DNA of 64,000 bases from Sphingomonas hankookensis (GTDB lineage: Bacteria > Pseudomonadota > Alphaproteobacteria > Sphingomonadales > Sphingomonadaceae). The stretch spans positions 62,001-126,000 of the forward strand of contig NZ_LQQO01000003.1 in assembly GCF_001619955.1 (NCBI RefSeq), given 5' to 3'. The notes under the pieces are model-generated. The model was not told the origin of the DNA and did no database searches. It saw only the letters and a program-made list of their open reading frames with translations. A program made the position numbers and the translations under genes. Of the stretch, positions 8,854 through 18,000 are shown in pieces. How positions within the stretch are numbered: position 1 is the first letter of the stretch; the number at the start of each line of letters is the position of its first letter.

Positions 8854-10125
8854 ATGACCTCGCGCTCCGCCCCGCCATGGACCGACGTGCTGCGCCGCTA
8901 TGGGCTGGTGAGCGGCTCGTCGGCGTTCGTGTCCGTCGCGCATTTCGCGATCCAGCTGGTCGCGATCGCGCGATTGCCGGCCAGCGGCGTCGGTCTGCTC
9001 GCCTTTGCCATCGTCCTGATCCAGCTGGGCTTCGGCCTGTCGAACGCGCTGGTCTGCGCGCCCTATTCGATCCTGATCCACCGGACCGACGGGCGGACGG
9101 ACGGGCTGCGCACGCTACGCGCGGTCAATCTGGCGCTGTCGGTGGGCTATGGCGTGCTGGTCGGGGTCGTCATGGGGGTCGGGGCTTCCTCGCTGGCGGT
9201 CGCGCTGGGATTTGGTGCCACCGCTTTCCTCGCGCTGATCCGCTGGTTCGGGCGCAACCATGCCTATGCCGAGGACCAGCCGGTCCGCGCCGCGCTGTCC
9301 GACCTGATCTATGCCGCGATCCTCGGCCTGTGGGCGGGCGCCGTCCTGTGGCTGGGCGGCGGGCTGGCGCATATCGCCGCGGGGTTCGTCGTCGCGACGC
9401 TGCTGGCCCTGGTGCCCTTCACCGCGGTGATCGGCGCACTGGTCGGGATCGCGTCGCTCGGCGCCTATCGTCCGATCTGGCGCGATCAGGCGAGCTGGGC
9501 ATTGGTCGGGGTCGTCACCAGCGAGGCGACGACCAACGGCCATGCCTATCTGGTGACGGCGATGCTCGGGCCGGATGCGTTCGCGCCGCTCAGCGTTGCG
9601 GCGCTGTTCCTGCGGCCGTTGAATGTCTGCATCACCGCGCTGACCCAGACCGAGCGTCCGCGCATGGCGCGCGACCTGAGCGCCGGACGGGTCGATGCCG
9701 CCGAGCGGTCGCGGCGCCATTTCCTGCTGGTCCTGCTGCTGCTGTGGGCGGGTACGATCGCGCTGGCGGCCGGCATGTTGTGGCTGGTGCCCGGAACGGT
9801 CGTGCCGGCGAAGCTCGACGCGCGGTCGGTCGAAATCGCGGTGGTGTTGACCGGAGCGATCGCTTTGCTGCAATGCATCATGACGCCGGCAAGCGTTTTG
9901 TTGCAGGCGGCCGACCGCTTCCGCGCCCTGGCGACCGCCAGCATGGTCGCGTGCGGCGTGTCGGTCGCGGGCGTCGCGCTGGTGCTGACCAGCTTTGCCG
10001 CCGCCTGGTCGCTGGTCGGCATCCTGCTGGGGCAGGCGGTGATGATGTGGGGCGTCGTGGTCGCGGAGCGGCGCTGGCGCCGCGATGGCCGCGAAACGGT
10101 ATCGAGGGAACGGGACGATGGTTAA
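8854..10125 (+). CDS. Multi-spanning MOP-like protein, candidate polysaccharide flippase
   Basis: A 423-residue integral membrane protein with about 12 hydrophobic segments. It resembles the polysaccharide biosynthesis/MOP exporter group: an N-terminal RYGLVSGSSAF helix, then paired helices with short loops. It lies 69 bases after the kinase-like gene and overlaps the next glycosyltransferase by 8 bases, so translation is probably coupled. A second and more typical Wzx-type protein follows at 10945, so this one may be a diverged flippase or a membrane partner for another step. The assignment rests on topology and locus, not on specific catalytic residues. Confidence 0.7.
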   Translation: MTSRSAPPWTDVLRRYGLVSGSSAFVSVAHFAIQLVAIARLPASGVGLLAFAIVLIQLGFGLSNALVCAPYSILIHRTDGRTDGLRTLRAVNLALSVGYGVLVGVVMGVGASSLAVALGFGATAFLALIRWFGRNHAYAEDQPVRAALSDLIYAAILGLWAGAVLWLGGGLAHIAAGFVVATLLALVPFTAVIGALVGIASLGAYRPIWRDQASWALVGVVTSEATTNGHAYLVTAMLGPDAFAPLSVAALFLRPLNVCITALTQTERPRMARDLSAGRVDAAERSRRHFLLVLLLLWAGTIALAAGMLWLVPGTVVPAKLDARSVEIAVVLTGAIALLQCIMTPASVLLQAADRFRALATASMVACGVSVAGVALVLTSFAAAWSLVGILLGQAVMMWGVVVAERRWRRDGRETVSRERDDG

Positions 10126-10948
10126 GGCTCTTGCGAAGACATTGTACCTGGCGGCGCTGCGCCGCTACGCCTTTGTCCGCCTGCGCACCGTCAAGCAGCG
10201 TCCGCACAAGCTGCCCTTTCCGCTGGTCGTGTCGCTGACATCCTACTCGAAGCGGTTCGATACGCTGGCACCGACCCTCGCCACCCTGCTGTCGCAAGAG
10301 GTGAAGGCCGATGCGACGGTGCTGTGGATCGCGCCGGCCGATATCGATGCGCTGCCCGCCGAGGTGCGCGCGCTCGAAGCCCATGGGCTGACGATCCGCA
10401 CCACGCCCGACCTGCGGTCGTACAAGAAGATCATTCCCGCTCTGGAAGCCTATCCCGATGCGGCGATCGTCACCGCCGATGACGATGTCTATTATCCGGC
10501 CGACTGGCTGGGGTATCTGGTCGACGACTGGCGCGCCGACCGCCGCGAAATCCTGTGCACCCGCGCCCATCGGATGAAGCGGCAGGGCGACGGCCTCGCC
10601 CCCTATGTCGAATGGGAGCATCAGGTCGACGATCTGGGCGACAGCCCCAATCTGTTCGGGACCGGCATCGGCGGGATCCTCTATCCGCCGGGCATCTTCC
10701 ATCCCGATGTCACCCGCGTCGATCGGCTGCTGGAACTGTGCCCGACGACCGATGATGTGTGGCTCAACTGGATGGCGCGGCTGTCGGGCGCGACGGTGCG
10801 CCGGGTCGGCCCGCGCCGGCGGTTCCGCGAATGGCCGGGGTCGCAGGAAGTGGCGTTGATGAACGTCAATTTCGTCAACGGTTCGAACAACGATCGGCAG
10901 ATCGCACAGATCGTCGAGGCGTATGGCGTGCCGGAGAATGTCCGGTGA
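10118..10948 (+). CDS. Glycosyltransferase with DDD metal motif
   Basis: 276 residues from the ATG at 10118, chosen because a GAGGGAACGGGACG ribosome site precedes it; an upstream in-frame Met at 10085 lies inside the previous gene. The N-terminal part LPFPLVVSLTSYSKRF resembles a GT-A nucleotide-binding start. The motif VTADDDVYYP near residue 120 is a DXD-like metal/nucleotide-sugar site, and a GTGIGGILYPPG acceptor-loop segment follows. No membrane span is visible, so it is a cytoplasmic or peripheral transferase adding one residue to the lipid-linked repeat unit. It overlaps its upstream neighbour by 8 bases and its downstream neighbour by 4 (GTGA). Sugar specificity cannot be read. Confidence 0.8.
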   Translation: MVKALAKTLYLAALRRYAFVRLRTVKQRPHKLPFPLVVSLTSYSKRFDTLAPTLATLLSQEVKADATVLWIAPADIDALPAEVRALEAHGLTIRTTPDLRSYKKIIPALEAYPDAAIVTADDDVYYPADWLGYLVDDWRADRREILCTRAHRMKRQGDGLAPYVEWEHQVDDLGDSPNLFGTGIGGILYPPGIFHPDVTRVDRLLELCPTTDDVWLNWMARLSGATVRRVGPRRRFREWPGSQEVALMNVNFVNGSNNDRQIAQIVEAYGVPENVR

Positions 10949-12396
10949 CGATCAAGGGCCGCGCGGTTGCCGCGGTGCGTTGGACCAGCTTCGCCACGGC
11001 GGGGCGGGTGCTGTTGCAGACCCTGCAGATCTTCGTCCTCGCCCGTCTGCTGACGCAGCATGATTTCGGCCTGATGGCGATGGTGCTGACCGTCACCGCC
11101 TTTGTGCAGCTGTTCGCCGATCTGGGGGTCAGTTCGGTCATCATCCACAGCCGGACGATTTCGGACGATGCGCTGACCACGCTCTACTGGTTGAATGTCG
11201 CGATCGGCGCGGTGCTGGCGGGGATCGTCGCGGCGGCGTCGCCCGCGCTGGCCAGCTTTCTGGGCGATTCTCGCGCGGCGCTGCCGCTGGCGCTGTCGGG
11301 GCTGTCCTTCCTGTTCCTGGCGCTGGGGCAGCAGATCAAGGTGCTGGCCGAAAAGCGGCTGGAATTCCGCACCATCGCGATCGTCGAGCTGTGTTCGGCG
11401 GCGATCAGCACGCTGGCGGCGATCATCCTCGCGTGGAACGGGGCCGGGGTCTATGCGCTGGTCGCGGCGATCCTGTTGCTCAGTGGCTGCAACAGCCTGT
11501 TCTACTGGTTGTTCGCCCGGTCGAACGACTGGAACCTGCGCGCCTATTTCCACTTCGCCGATGCCAGGCCCTATCTCGGCTCCGGCATGTATCTGCTCGG
11601 CGCCAGCCTGGCCAACACCGCGGCGGTACAGATCGACATCCTGATCGTCGGGCGGCTGCTGGGCAGCACGATGCTCGGCATCTATTCGGTGCCGCGCGAA
11701 TTGTGCCTGAAGGTGATGATGGCGACCAACCCGATCATCACCCGGGTCGGTACGCCGCTGCTGGCCGAGGTGCAGCACGACAAGGGGCGCATCCGCAACG
11801 TCTATCTGACGACGCTCGCGATGACCTCGGCGATCAATTTCCCGATCTACGGCTTCATCGCCGCGTTCCGGCAGGACGTGGCGCTGATCGCGCTGGGGCC
11901 ACGCTGGGGCAATGCCGCCGACCTGCTCGGCATGTTCGCGTTGTGGGGCATGTTCCGGTCGCTCGGCAATCCGGTCGGCAGTCTGCTCTATGGCACCGGC
12001 AAGTCGAAGGTCGCGCTGATCCAGTCGCTGACCGTCGCAGTGACGCTGGCGATCACCGCCGCGATCGCCGCGCATTGGGGCGCGATGGGCGTCGCGGTGG
12101 GCATCACGATCTTCTATGCGGTCTTCGCCATCGCACTATGGGCCGGGGTCATCCGGCCGATTACCGGTGCGGGGTTCGTCGAATATAATCTGCAATGGCT
12201 TCGGCCGCTGCTGGCGACCGCTGCCGCCGCCGGGGTAGGGTTGTTCGTGGCGCTGCCGATCACCGACCATTTCATCCGGATCGTGGCCGGCGGTATCGCA
12301 GGTGGGTTGATCTATCTCGGCAGCAGCTGGTTTCTCAACCGGCGCTGGGTATTGTCCATGATGGCGCTGGTCGGCCGGCGCAAGGCAGAGGCTTGA
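10945..12396 (+). CDS. Lipopolysaccharide/EPS flippase, Wzx (MOP) family
   Basis: 483 residues starting at a GTG that overlaps the previous stop as GTGA; the longer open frame upstream is only read-through of the preceding gene. It shows the typical start of the WzxC-like group (WTSFATAGRVLLQTLQ, then ARLLTQHDFGLMAM) and about 12-14 membrane helices. It should flip undecaprenyl-linked repeat units to the periplasm for the polymerase encoded next door. Of the two MOP-like proteins in the locus this is the better match to a true Wzx. Confidence 0.87.
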   Translation: MTIKGRAVAAVRWTSFATAGRVLLQTLQIFVLARLLTQHDFGLMAMVLTVTAFVQLFADLGVSSVIIHSRTISDDALTTLYWLNVAIGAVLAGIVAAASPALASFLGDSRAALPLALSGLSFLFLALGQQIKVLAEKRLEFRTIAIVELCSAAISTLAAIILAWNGAGVYALVAAILLLSGCNSLFYWLFARSNDWNLRAYFHFADARPYLGSGMYLLGASLANTAAVQIDILIVGRLLGSTMLGIYSVPRELCLKVMMATNPIITRVGTPLLAEVQHDKGRIRNVYLTTLAMTSAINFPIYGFIAAFRQDVALIALGPRWGNAADLLGMFALWGMFRSLGNPVGSLLYGTGKSKVALIQSLTVAVTLAITAAIAAHWGAMGVAVGITIFYAVFAIALWAGVIRPITGAGFVEYNLQWLRPLLATAAAAGVGLFVALPITDHFIRIVAGGIAGGLIYLGSSWFLNRRWVLSMMALVGRRKAEA

Positions 12397-12399
12397 GCC

Positions 12400-13860
12400 A
12401 TGGCGACGACGATCCCCGACTCCGCAGGCATGGCATCCCCGCAGCGGCGCAGCTGGCACCGCCCGGTGGAGATGCTGCGCTATGACAAGCGCGTGCAGCT
12501 GTTTTTCCAGATCGTGCTGCTGGCACTGTTCTACATGATCTGCGTCAACCTGCGTTATGCGCCGGCGAACGATGCGTATGCCGCCGCCGAGAATTTGGAC
12601 GGCGAAGTGCTGGCAGCGCAGGCCGGAAGCGCGTTTCGGCAGTTCTTCTATTTCGCGCTGTTCGGCATCGTTACCGCGATCGTATTCTACATGCGCGGCC
12701 TAAAGAACTTCCACGCAATTTCTTATGCCTATCTGATCGCGTGCATTTGGTGTTTGTTGAGCGCGACATGGGCTATCGATCCGGGCATTTCGATCCGCCG
12801 ATCGCTGGGGATGGTCGTCGTGCTTGCCAGCATGGCGTTCACCATCGACATTCTTGGGGCGCGCCAGACCGTGCGTCTTATGTACATCTTTCTCGGCTTG
12901 AGCGTGGTGGTATCCATCATCACCGCGTGCCTGTCGTCGATTCCGCTGTTTTCGTTCGCGGTCCATCCGGCGAACGAACTCGATCCCGAACTGATCGGGA
13001 CGTGGAAGGGCGTTTTCCGGCACAAGAACGTGACCGGTGCGGTCATGGCATATGCCACGATCATCTTCTTCCACCACAGCTGGCGGCGGCGTAGCTGGCT
13101 GGATATCGCCCTGTTCTTCGGCGCGGCGTTCGTGCTGTTCAAGACCGATTCCAAGACTTCGCTCGGCTGGGTCGGCATCAGCCTGATGTTCTCGTACATC
13201 CTGTACCGCTGCCGGGTCGGCAATCCGTCGAAGCGCATCCTGTTCTGGTATGGCCTGATCCTGCTGATCGCCACTGCGGGTATGTTGGTCGCCATCAACT
13301 GGGACCTCGTGTACGCCTATTTCTCAGACTATGAGACTCTCTCCGGGCGGGTGGCGATCTGGGCGTCGATCATGCCCTATATCCGCGAGCATTTCCTGCT
13401 CGGGTCGGGCTACGGGTCATTCTATGCCATCGGTGAGGCGTCGCCGATGCTGCGACTGGGCGTGAACAAGGTCGTCGCGGCGGTCGGCCACTCGCATTCC
13501 GGCTATTTCGAGATTCTGCTGACGACGGGGATCATCGGCTTCGTTCTCGCGCTGGTCGCGCTGGTGTTTCTGCCGTTCTACCGGTTCTGGACGTCATCCG
13601 ACCGCGATATCCCGCTGGCGTCGATGGGGGCGGGGGTGTGGTTCTTCGGTGTGGTGCAGAACTTCACCGAAGCGCAGTTCTTCGCCCCCGACAAGGAAAG
13701 CTGGTCGTTCGTGGTGGTCTTCATCCTCGTGATGCATACCCGCTTCGTGGCAGCGAAGCGGGGCGAAACCCAGTGGCTGGCGGATACGAACTGGGACACG
13801 ACGCGCACGGTTCGTCGTCGTGGCTGGTCCCGGCGCTATCGTCCGCAGCAACAGGTCTGA
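12400..13860 (+). CDS. O-antigen ligase/Wzy-like polymerase
   Basis: 486 residues, about 10-12 transmembrane helices, with a large periplasmic loop containing a Wzy_C-type region (SLGWVGISLMFSYI, then YFSDYETLSGRVAIW and REHFLLGSGYGSF). The pattern of Arg and Gly around TLSGRVAIW is characteristic of O-antigen ligase-domain proteins. In this locus, with flippase and co-polymerase, the role is most probably repeat-unit polymerase in the inner membrane. It starts 3 bases after the flippase stop and is followed 10 bases later by the acyltransferase. Ligase activity onto another carrier is the alternative. Confidence 0.85.
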   Translation: MATTIPDSAGMASPQRRSWHRPVEMLRYDKRVQLFFQIVLLALFYMICVNLRYAPANDAYAAAENLDGEVLAAQAGSAFRQFFYFALFGIVTAIVFYMRGLKNFHAISYAYLIACIWCLLSATWAIDPGISIRRSLGMVVVLASMAFTIDILGARQTVRLMYIFLGLSVVVSIITACLSSIPLFSFAVHPANELDPELIGTWKGVFRHKNVTGAVMAYATIIFFHHSWRRRSWLDIALFFGAAFVLFKTDSKTSLGWVGISLMFSYILYRCRVGNPSKRILFWYGLILLIATAGMLVAINWDLVYAYFSDYETLSGRVAIWASIMPYIREHFLLGSGYGSFYAIGEASPMLRLGVNKVVAAVGHSHSGYFEILLTTGIIGFVLALVALVFLPFYRFWTSSDRDIPLASMGAGVWFFGVVQNFTEAQFFAPDKESWSFVVVFILVMHTRFVAAKRGETQWLADTNWDTTRTVRRRGWSRRYRPQQQV

Positions 13861-13870
13861 AGGGCCGGCT

Positions 13871-14899
13871 ATGGTACAGGAAGGTCCAGCCCCGGATCGC
13901 TCGCGACAGCGCCTGCTGCATATCGATGTGGCCAAGGGGCTGGGCATGTTGCTGGTGGTCTATGGCCATTTGGTACAGGCCAATTCGCCTGGTGAATCGG
14001 CTTGGTATGCGACGACGCGCGATATCATCTACACCTTTCACATGCCGTTCTTTCTGTACCTGAGCGGCTATGTCTTTTTCCTGACCCAGGCGCATCTGCG
14101 GCTCGGCAAGGCCTGGCGGTCCTTGGTGACGTCGCGCGCCGACCGGCTTCTGGTGCCGTTCGCGTTCTTCGGGATCGTCATCATCCTGGGCAAGGCGGCG
14201 GCTGCGCAGTTCGGCGAAGTCCATGAAGGCGTCGGCAATGTCTCGACCGGCCTGTGGCGGGTGCTGTCGAATACGCCGGACAATCCGAACATTTCGATCT
14301 GGTACCTGCTCGTCCTGTTCATCTATTCGCTGGTGACGCCGTTCCTGTTCACCCGTTTCCGGGGAAGGATGGCATTGCTGGTCGGTATCGCACTGGTCGT
14401 ATCCATGGCGGCCGAATATTTTATGGTTACCGAGCGATTTTATCTCGCCCGGCTGCTGCGATATTATGTGTTCTTCGCCGTCGGCGGCTGGGCGTGGCTG
14501 CACTGGGACTGGTGCGTGACGCGCTTCAAGCGCTGGTGGCTACCGTTGACACTGCTGTTTGCTGCCGCGGCATCGCAGGGGCCATGGCATCCCTTCGCAC
14601 TGCTGTATTGCGGCCTGCTGTCCATCCCGGCCCTGCACGGCGCGATGCTGTTCCCCGCGGCGCAGCGTTCGCGGCTTTTGCAGATCGTCGGGGCTAACTC
14701 GATGGCAATCTATCTCATGAATACCATCTGTATTGGGGTGGCGAAACTAATCTGGCTTCGTTTGTTCCCAGCGGACGGAGCATGGAACGCACCGTTCCTT
14801 AGTGTGTTGATGTTAGCGGGGATAATAGGGCCTATCGTTGCACGCGCGGTGATCGTTCGGCTGCCGGTCGTGCGACGGGCAGGAAAATATATTGCCTGA
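13871..14899 (+). CDS. Acyltransferase 3 family membrane protein
   Basis: 342 residues with about 10 membrane helices. The N-terminus carries the family motif LLHIDVAKGLGMLLVVYGH (catalytic-type His at the end) and FHMPFFLYLSGYVF. Such proteins O-acylate (acetylate, succinylate) sugars of EPS or O-antigen. The ATG at 13871 is preferred because AAGGG lies upstream and the frame before it is inside the polymerase gene. It forms part of the plus-strand EPS operon. A second acyltransferase of the same family lies at 19011 and a third, outside the locus, at 51512. Confidence 0.87.
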   Translation: MVQEGPAPDRSRQRLLHIDVAKGLGMLLVVYGHLVQANSPGESAWYATTRDIIYTFHMPFFLYLSGYVFFLTQAHLRLGKAWRSLVTSRADRLLVPFAFFGIVIILGKAAAAQFGEVHEGVGNVSTGLWRVLSNTPDNPNISIWYLLVLFIYSLVTPFLFTRFRGRMALLVGIALVVSMAAEYFMVTERFYLARLLRYYVFFAVGGWAWLHWDWCVTRFKRWWLPLTLLFAAAASQGPWHPFALLYCGLLSIPALHGAMLFPAAQRSRLLQIVGANSMAIYLMNTICIGVAKLIWLRLFPADGAWNAPFLSVLMLAGIIGPIVARAVIVRLPVVRRAGKYIA

Positions 14900-14983
14900 T
14901 GCGGCCCTGTGCCGCCGGGTGTGTGAAAGGGGAATTGGGGTGGCGCTGGGAAGGCGAGACGGTCTGGACGAACGCGGGTTGTG

Positions 14984-15922
14984 ATGAACGTACCCCGCGC
15001 GACGGTTTCGGTCGTCATTCCCAATTACAACCGGGCCGATGCGGTGGTGGCGGCGGTGGAATCTGCATTGAAGCAGGATTTCTCGCCGCTGGAAGTCATC
15101 GTTATCGATGACGGGTCGCAAGACGACAGCGTGGATCGGTTGCGGGCGATCGACGATCCCCGACTGGTCGTGGTCGCCGTCACCAATGGCGGCGCCGGCC
15201 CGGCGCGCAACCGCGGGTTCGACCTGGCGCGCGGCGATTATATCGCATTGCTCGATTCCGATGATCGGTTCCTGCCCAATCACCTGGCCGACCTGATGAC
15301 ACTGGCCGGCGGGGACCTGAAGGTCGCCGCCTATTCGGCGGTCGTTGCCGATCGCGGCGGTGGCCGGTTCGTCGTCAAGCCGCCGCGTGGGATCGGCGAT
15401 GGCGAAGACATGGCATCCTATCTTATGTGCGATCGCGGCTTCGTGCAGACCAGCGGGCTGCTGGTGCCGCGCGCGATTGCCGCGCAGGTTCGCTACCGGT
15501 CGGACGTGACGTTCGGCGACGATACCGATTTCGCCATTCGCCTTGCGCTGGCCGGTTGCCGCTTTCGCATGACGACGACCCCCAGTGTGGTGTGGGCCGA
15601 CGATCCGCGCGACGACCGCTTGTCGGCCAACGGCCATCGCGCGGAAAAGGTGCAGTGGCTGAATGACCTGCGCCCACATATCCCCGAACGAGCCTATCGC
15701 GGTTATTTCGGCTGGCACATCGCCAAGGTCGTACGCCATTCGGATGCGGCAGGGGCTTTGCGGCTGTATCTCGCGGCGGTGCTGCGCGGCGCCTATTCGC
15801 CGCGGCTGGCAGCAACGGTGTTTCTGCAGATCTTCATGCCGCAAAATGCCTATCGCCGGGCAGCCGATCAGTGGATTGCGGTGCGCAACTGGTTCCGGGG
15901 AACGGTCGTCCCGCCGGTCTGA
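14984..15922 (+). CDS. GT2 family glycosyltransferase (paralogue of 21126-22064)
   Basis: 312 residues, GT-A fold. The start motif TVSVVIPNYNRAD, the VIDDGSQDDS loop and the LLDSDDRFLPN DXD-like site are all present, followed by an ED-like DDTDFAIR segment. It lacks a signal peptide or membrane span. A GTG directly before the ATG is an alternative start; the ribosome site is weak. It is the last clear EPS gene of the first plus-strand block, 84 bases after the acyltransferase. The gene at 21126 is an almost colinear paralogue sharing KPPRG, DTDFAIR and the LLDSDDxFLPN motif, so the two probably transfer related sugars. Confidence 0.88.
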   Translation: MNVPRATVSVVIPNYNRADAVVAAVESALKQDFSPLEVIVIDDGSQDDSVDRLRAIDDPRLVVVAVTNGGAGPARNRGFDLARGDYIALLDSDDRFLPNHLADLMTLAGGDLKVAAYSAVVADRGGGRFVVKPPRGIGDGEDMASYLMCDRGFVQTSGLLVPRAIAAQVRYRSDVTFGDDTDFAIRLALAGCRFRMTTTPSVVWADDPRDDRLSANGHRAEKVQWLNDLRPHIPERAYRGYFGWHIAKVVRHSDAAGALRLYLAAVLRGAYSPRLAATVFLQIFMPQNAYRRAADQWIAVRNWFRGTVVPPV

Positions 15923-15979
15923 CCGCGCGACATCAACTCGACGGTTGCACAGGGCGGCGCTAAGCGCCATCTCCAACCC

Positions 15980-16291
15980 ATGCTGCTACTTGCCCTGATC
16001 GCCTATCAGACGATGCTGCCGGTCCCGCCGCCGCGTCCTGCGCCCAAACCGGCGGTGATCGACGATACGCGCCGGATCGAGGTTGCGGGCTGGCCCTATC
16101 TGGTGCGGCGCCTGTCGCCCGACACGGCCGAGATCACCGGCGGCGATCCCGCCGCGCCGCGCAACAACAATATCATGGAACGGTTCCGCACCGCTGCCGA
16201 ACGGACGACCGGTTGCGAATTGCGCAAGCCGAGCTTTTTCGAAGGCGGCGTGCGCGGTGAACTGGACTGTTCGGCGCAGCGCATTCCCTGA
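15980..16291 (+). CDS. Small hypothetical protein, proline-rich N-terminus
   Basis: 103 residues, not recognised. A short hydrophobic N-terminus (LLLALIAYQTMLPVPPP) could be a signal peptide or anchor, followed by a Pro-rich linker and a compact domain with two cysteines (CELRKPSF, LDCSAQ) that could form a disulfide. Codon use is strongly GC3-biased, like the neighbours, which supports coding. It lies 57 bases after the GT2 gene and converges on the minus-strand spike-fibre-like gene. Function unknown; a small periplasmic protein is the best guess. Confidence 0.55.
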   Translation: MLLLALIAYQTMLPVPPPRPAPKPAVIDDTRRIEVAGWPYLVRRLSPDTAEITGGDPAAPRNNNIMERFRTAAERTTGCELRKPSFFEGGVRGELDCSAQRIP

Positions 16292-16304
16292 CGTGCGACC
16301 GACA

Positions 16305-16330
16305 ACCGGGCAGCGCATGCGTCGCCCGGT
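16305..16330. terminator. Hairpin between convergent genes, possible terminator
   Basis: ACCGGGC and GCCCGGT form a perfect 7-bp stem around a partly self-complementary GCGCATGCGT centre, in the 49-base gap between the small protein and the convergent spike-fibre-like gene. There is no T-tract on either side, so intrinsic termination is uncertain. Confidence 0.35.
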
Positions 16331-16340
16331 CGTCGTCCTG

Positions 16341-17732
16341 CTACAGCGTCTTGCCGACCGCCATGCCGCGCACGCGAAGCGTCGCGGACACCGCCCCGCC
16401 GTTGATCGGCTTGGCGGACAGTTGCAGGTAGCAGAGATTGCTGTCGGCGACCCACCGCGGGGTCCGCATCACTCCTGCCAAACCCTGCGACGGCCACGGA
16501 TCGGCCAGCCCGCTCGGCGGTGTGCCGAACGCGCGGATCTGCTGCCCGCTGCCGCTGTGGAAGATGTAGATTCCGATCCCCGACAGCCCGGTGGTGCCGG
16601 GATCGACCTCGATCTCGGCCACCGCGCGCAGCGGATCGCCGATCGCAGGATTGATCGCCTGGCGTAGCAGGATGACGTCGGCCGTGCCGCTCGCCGTTCC
16701 CGACAGCGCGATCTGCTGCCAGTCCTTGGTCGGCGGACCGTCCTCGTCGATATAGTTGCGCCCGCCAAAGCCGGTCGTCGTGGCTTTCGAATAGGTGCCG
16801 CTGACCCCGGCGGCCAGCGCTGTCGTCCATCCGGTGCCGATCTGCCCGGTAGCCCCCGATCCGGGAGTCCCGCCGGTGCCGCCGAAATAGGGCTGGGTCG
16901 ACACTATCGCACCGGGATTGACGCCGGCCTGTCCGGGGCGCTCCGCCTGTCCGAACGGCAGGACATTGCCCAGCGGATACAGGCGCCGCCATTCGCGGGC
17001 CAGCACCCGCCCGACCAGATAGGCACCCTGGGTCGACAGGTGCAGCCCGTCGATCGTGACGCCCGACGCCGCCTGTCCCTCGGCACTGGTCAGGTCGCCC
17101 AGGATCGCGGGCGTATCAACGACGCGGATGCCGCGCTGTCCGTGTAGCGTCAGCAGCCAGCGATTGACGACGTTCCAATGGTCGAGCTGCGGGCTGGCCG
17201 CAGTGTTCGACAGCCGCATCACGGTATAGGCCGCCGCGCCGTGGGGATAATCGAGCAGGATGGTCAGCAGCATCCCCGCCTCGACGATGCGATCGACGAT
17301 CGCGGTCAGGTTCGCGATCGACTGGGCGGCGGTCCACGCGTTGCGATCGTTGGCGCTGGGCGCGACCATCACGACATGGCCGACACCGGTCGCCAGCAGC
17401 CGCTCGACGCGCGACATCAGCCCGGGATAGTCGATGCCGTTCCACGCCATCGGCCCGGTCCATTCGCCGTTACGCGCCACCATGTCGGCCGGCTCCAGCA
17501 GCGCCCGCCCGCCCGACAGGAAATTGGCCCAATGGACCGCACCGACCGTCTGGCCAAGCAATGTCGGCACTTCGCCTGACGCATTGGTGCCTGCAAAATG
17601 CTGCGCGGCATGGCTGGGGCCGAAAACCGCGACCCGGTTGTTGGCGGGCATGCGCAGGTTGCGCGTCGCCAGCTTCATGTCGAGCGCCCGGTCGGTCATT
17701 CCGCCCTGCGCTCCCGATTGCCGTGCGGTCAT
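16341..17732 (-). CDS. SGNH-hydrolase-domain protein, putative GTA-type head-spike fibre
   Basis: 463 residues. The N-terminal half is an SGNH/GDSL hydrolase: Ser40 in VFGPSHAAQ (block I), Asn128 in PSANDRN (block III), and Asp228/His231 in DGLHLSTQGAY (block V), the full catalytic set. The C-terminal half (about 250-463) is Gly/Thr-rich beta-type sequence, like tail or spike fibres. It starts 4 bases after the 86-residue gene at 17737-17997, which looks like a spike-base protein, and a GGAGG lies 9 bases before its ATG. There is no signal peptide or RTX repeat. In gene transfer agents and related phages a base/fibre pair decorates the capsid and binds capsule; a role in deacylating or binding the local EPS is inference. 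A stand-alone esterase is the alternative. Confidence 0.65.
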   Translation of the reverse strand: MTARQSGAQGGMTDRALDMKLATRNLRMPANNRVAVFGPSHAAQHFAGTNASGEVPTLLGQTVGAVHWANFLSGGRALLEPADMVARNGEWTGPMAWNGIDYPGLMSRVERLLATGVGHVVMVAPSANDRNAWTAAQSIANLTAIVDRIVEAGMLLTILLDYPHGAAAYTVMRLSNTAASPQLDHWNVVNRWLLTLHGQRGIRVVDTPAILGDLTSAEGQAASGVTIDGLHLSTQGAYLVGRVLAREWRRLYPLGNVLPFGQAERPGQAGVNPGAIVSTQPYFGGTGGTPGSGATGQIGTGWTTALAAGVSGTYSKATTTGFGGRNYIDEDGPPTKDWQQIALSGTASGTADVILLRQAINPAIGDPLRAVAEIEVDPGTTGLSGIGIYIFHSGSGQQIRAFGTPPSGLADPWPSQGLAGVMRTPRWVADSNLCYLQLSAKPINGGAVSATLRVRGMAVGKTL

Positions 17733-17736
17733 GGGA

Positions 17737-17997
17737 TCAGGCCTCCGCGATCAGGTCGGACGCGGTGGTGCCGGTGGCGCGGACATAGCGCGCGCGGACG
17801 GCGATATACGACGCGTCGGGCAGGTTGCGATAGGTGACGTCGGCCGTCCCCTCGATGCCGCGCAGCGTGACGTCGCCGCCTCGGCCGACATAGATGCCCT
17901 TAGGGAAGGCCGGCAGTTCGGCGGTATCGCTGGGGATGATCGGAAAGGGAGCCCGCGCCGGCCCGGTCGCCGTGTCGGGATGGTTGCTATATGCCAT
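17737..17997 (-). CDS. Spike-base-like protein (resembles the RcGTA Rcc01079 family)
   Basis: 86 residues. The layout FPIIPSDTAELPAFPKG, then IYVGRGGDVTLRG, a VTYRNLPDASYIAVRARYV strand and ATGTTASDLIAE, matches from memory the spike base protein family first described at the Rhodobacter capsulatus gene-transfer-agent head-spike locus and also found beside phage structural genes. It has no signal peptide. It is followed after 4 bases by the SGNH-domain fibre-like gene, the same order as GTA spike base and fibre. GGAGG lies 6 bases upstream of the ATG inside a hairpin. The identification is by pattern memory and should be tested by a profile search. Confidence 0.6.
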   Translation of the reverse strand: MAYSNHPDTATGPARAPFPIIPSDTAELPAFPKGIYVGRGGDVTLRGIEGTADVTYRNLPDASYIAVRARYVRATGTTASDLIAEA

Positions 17998-18000
17998 GGA

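Noticed and set aside
16341..17997. A prophage remnant
   Set aside because: Only the two spike-like genes are present; no integrase, portal, capsid or terminase large subunit, and base composition matches the neighbours.
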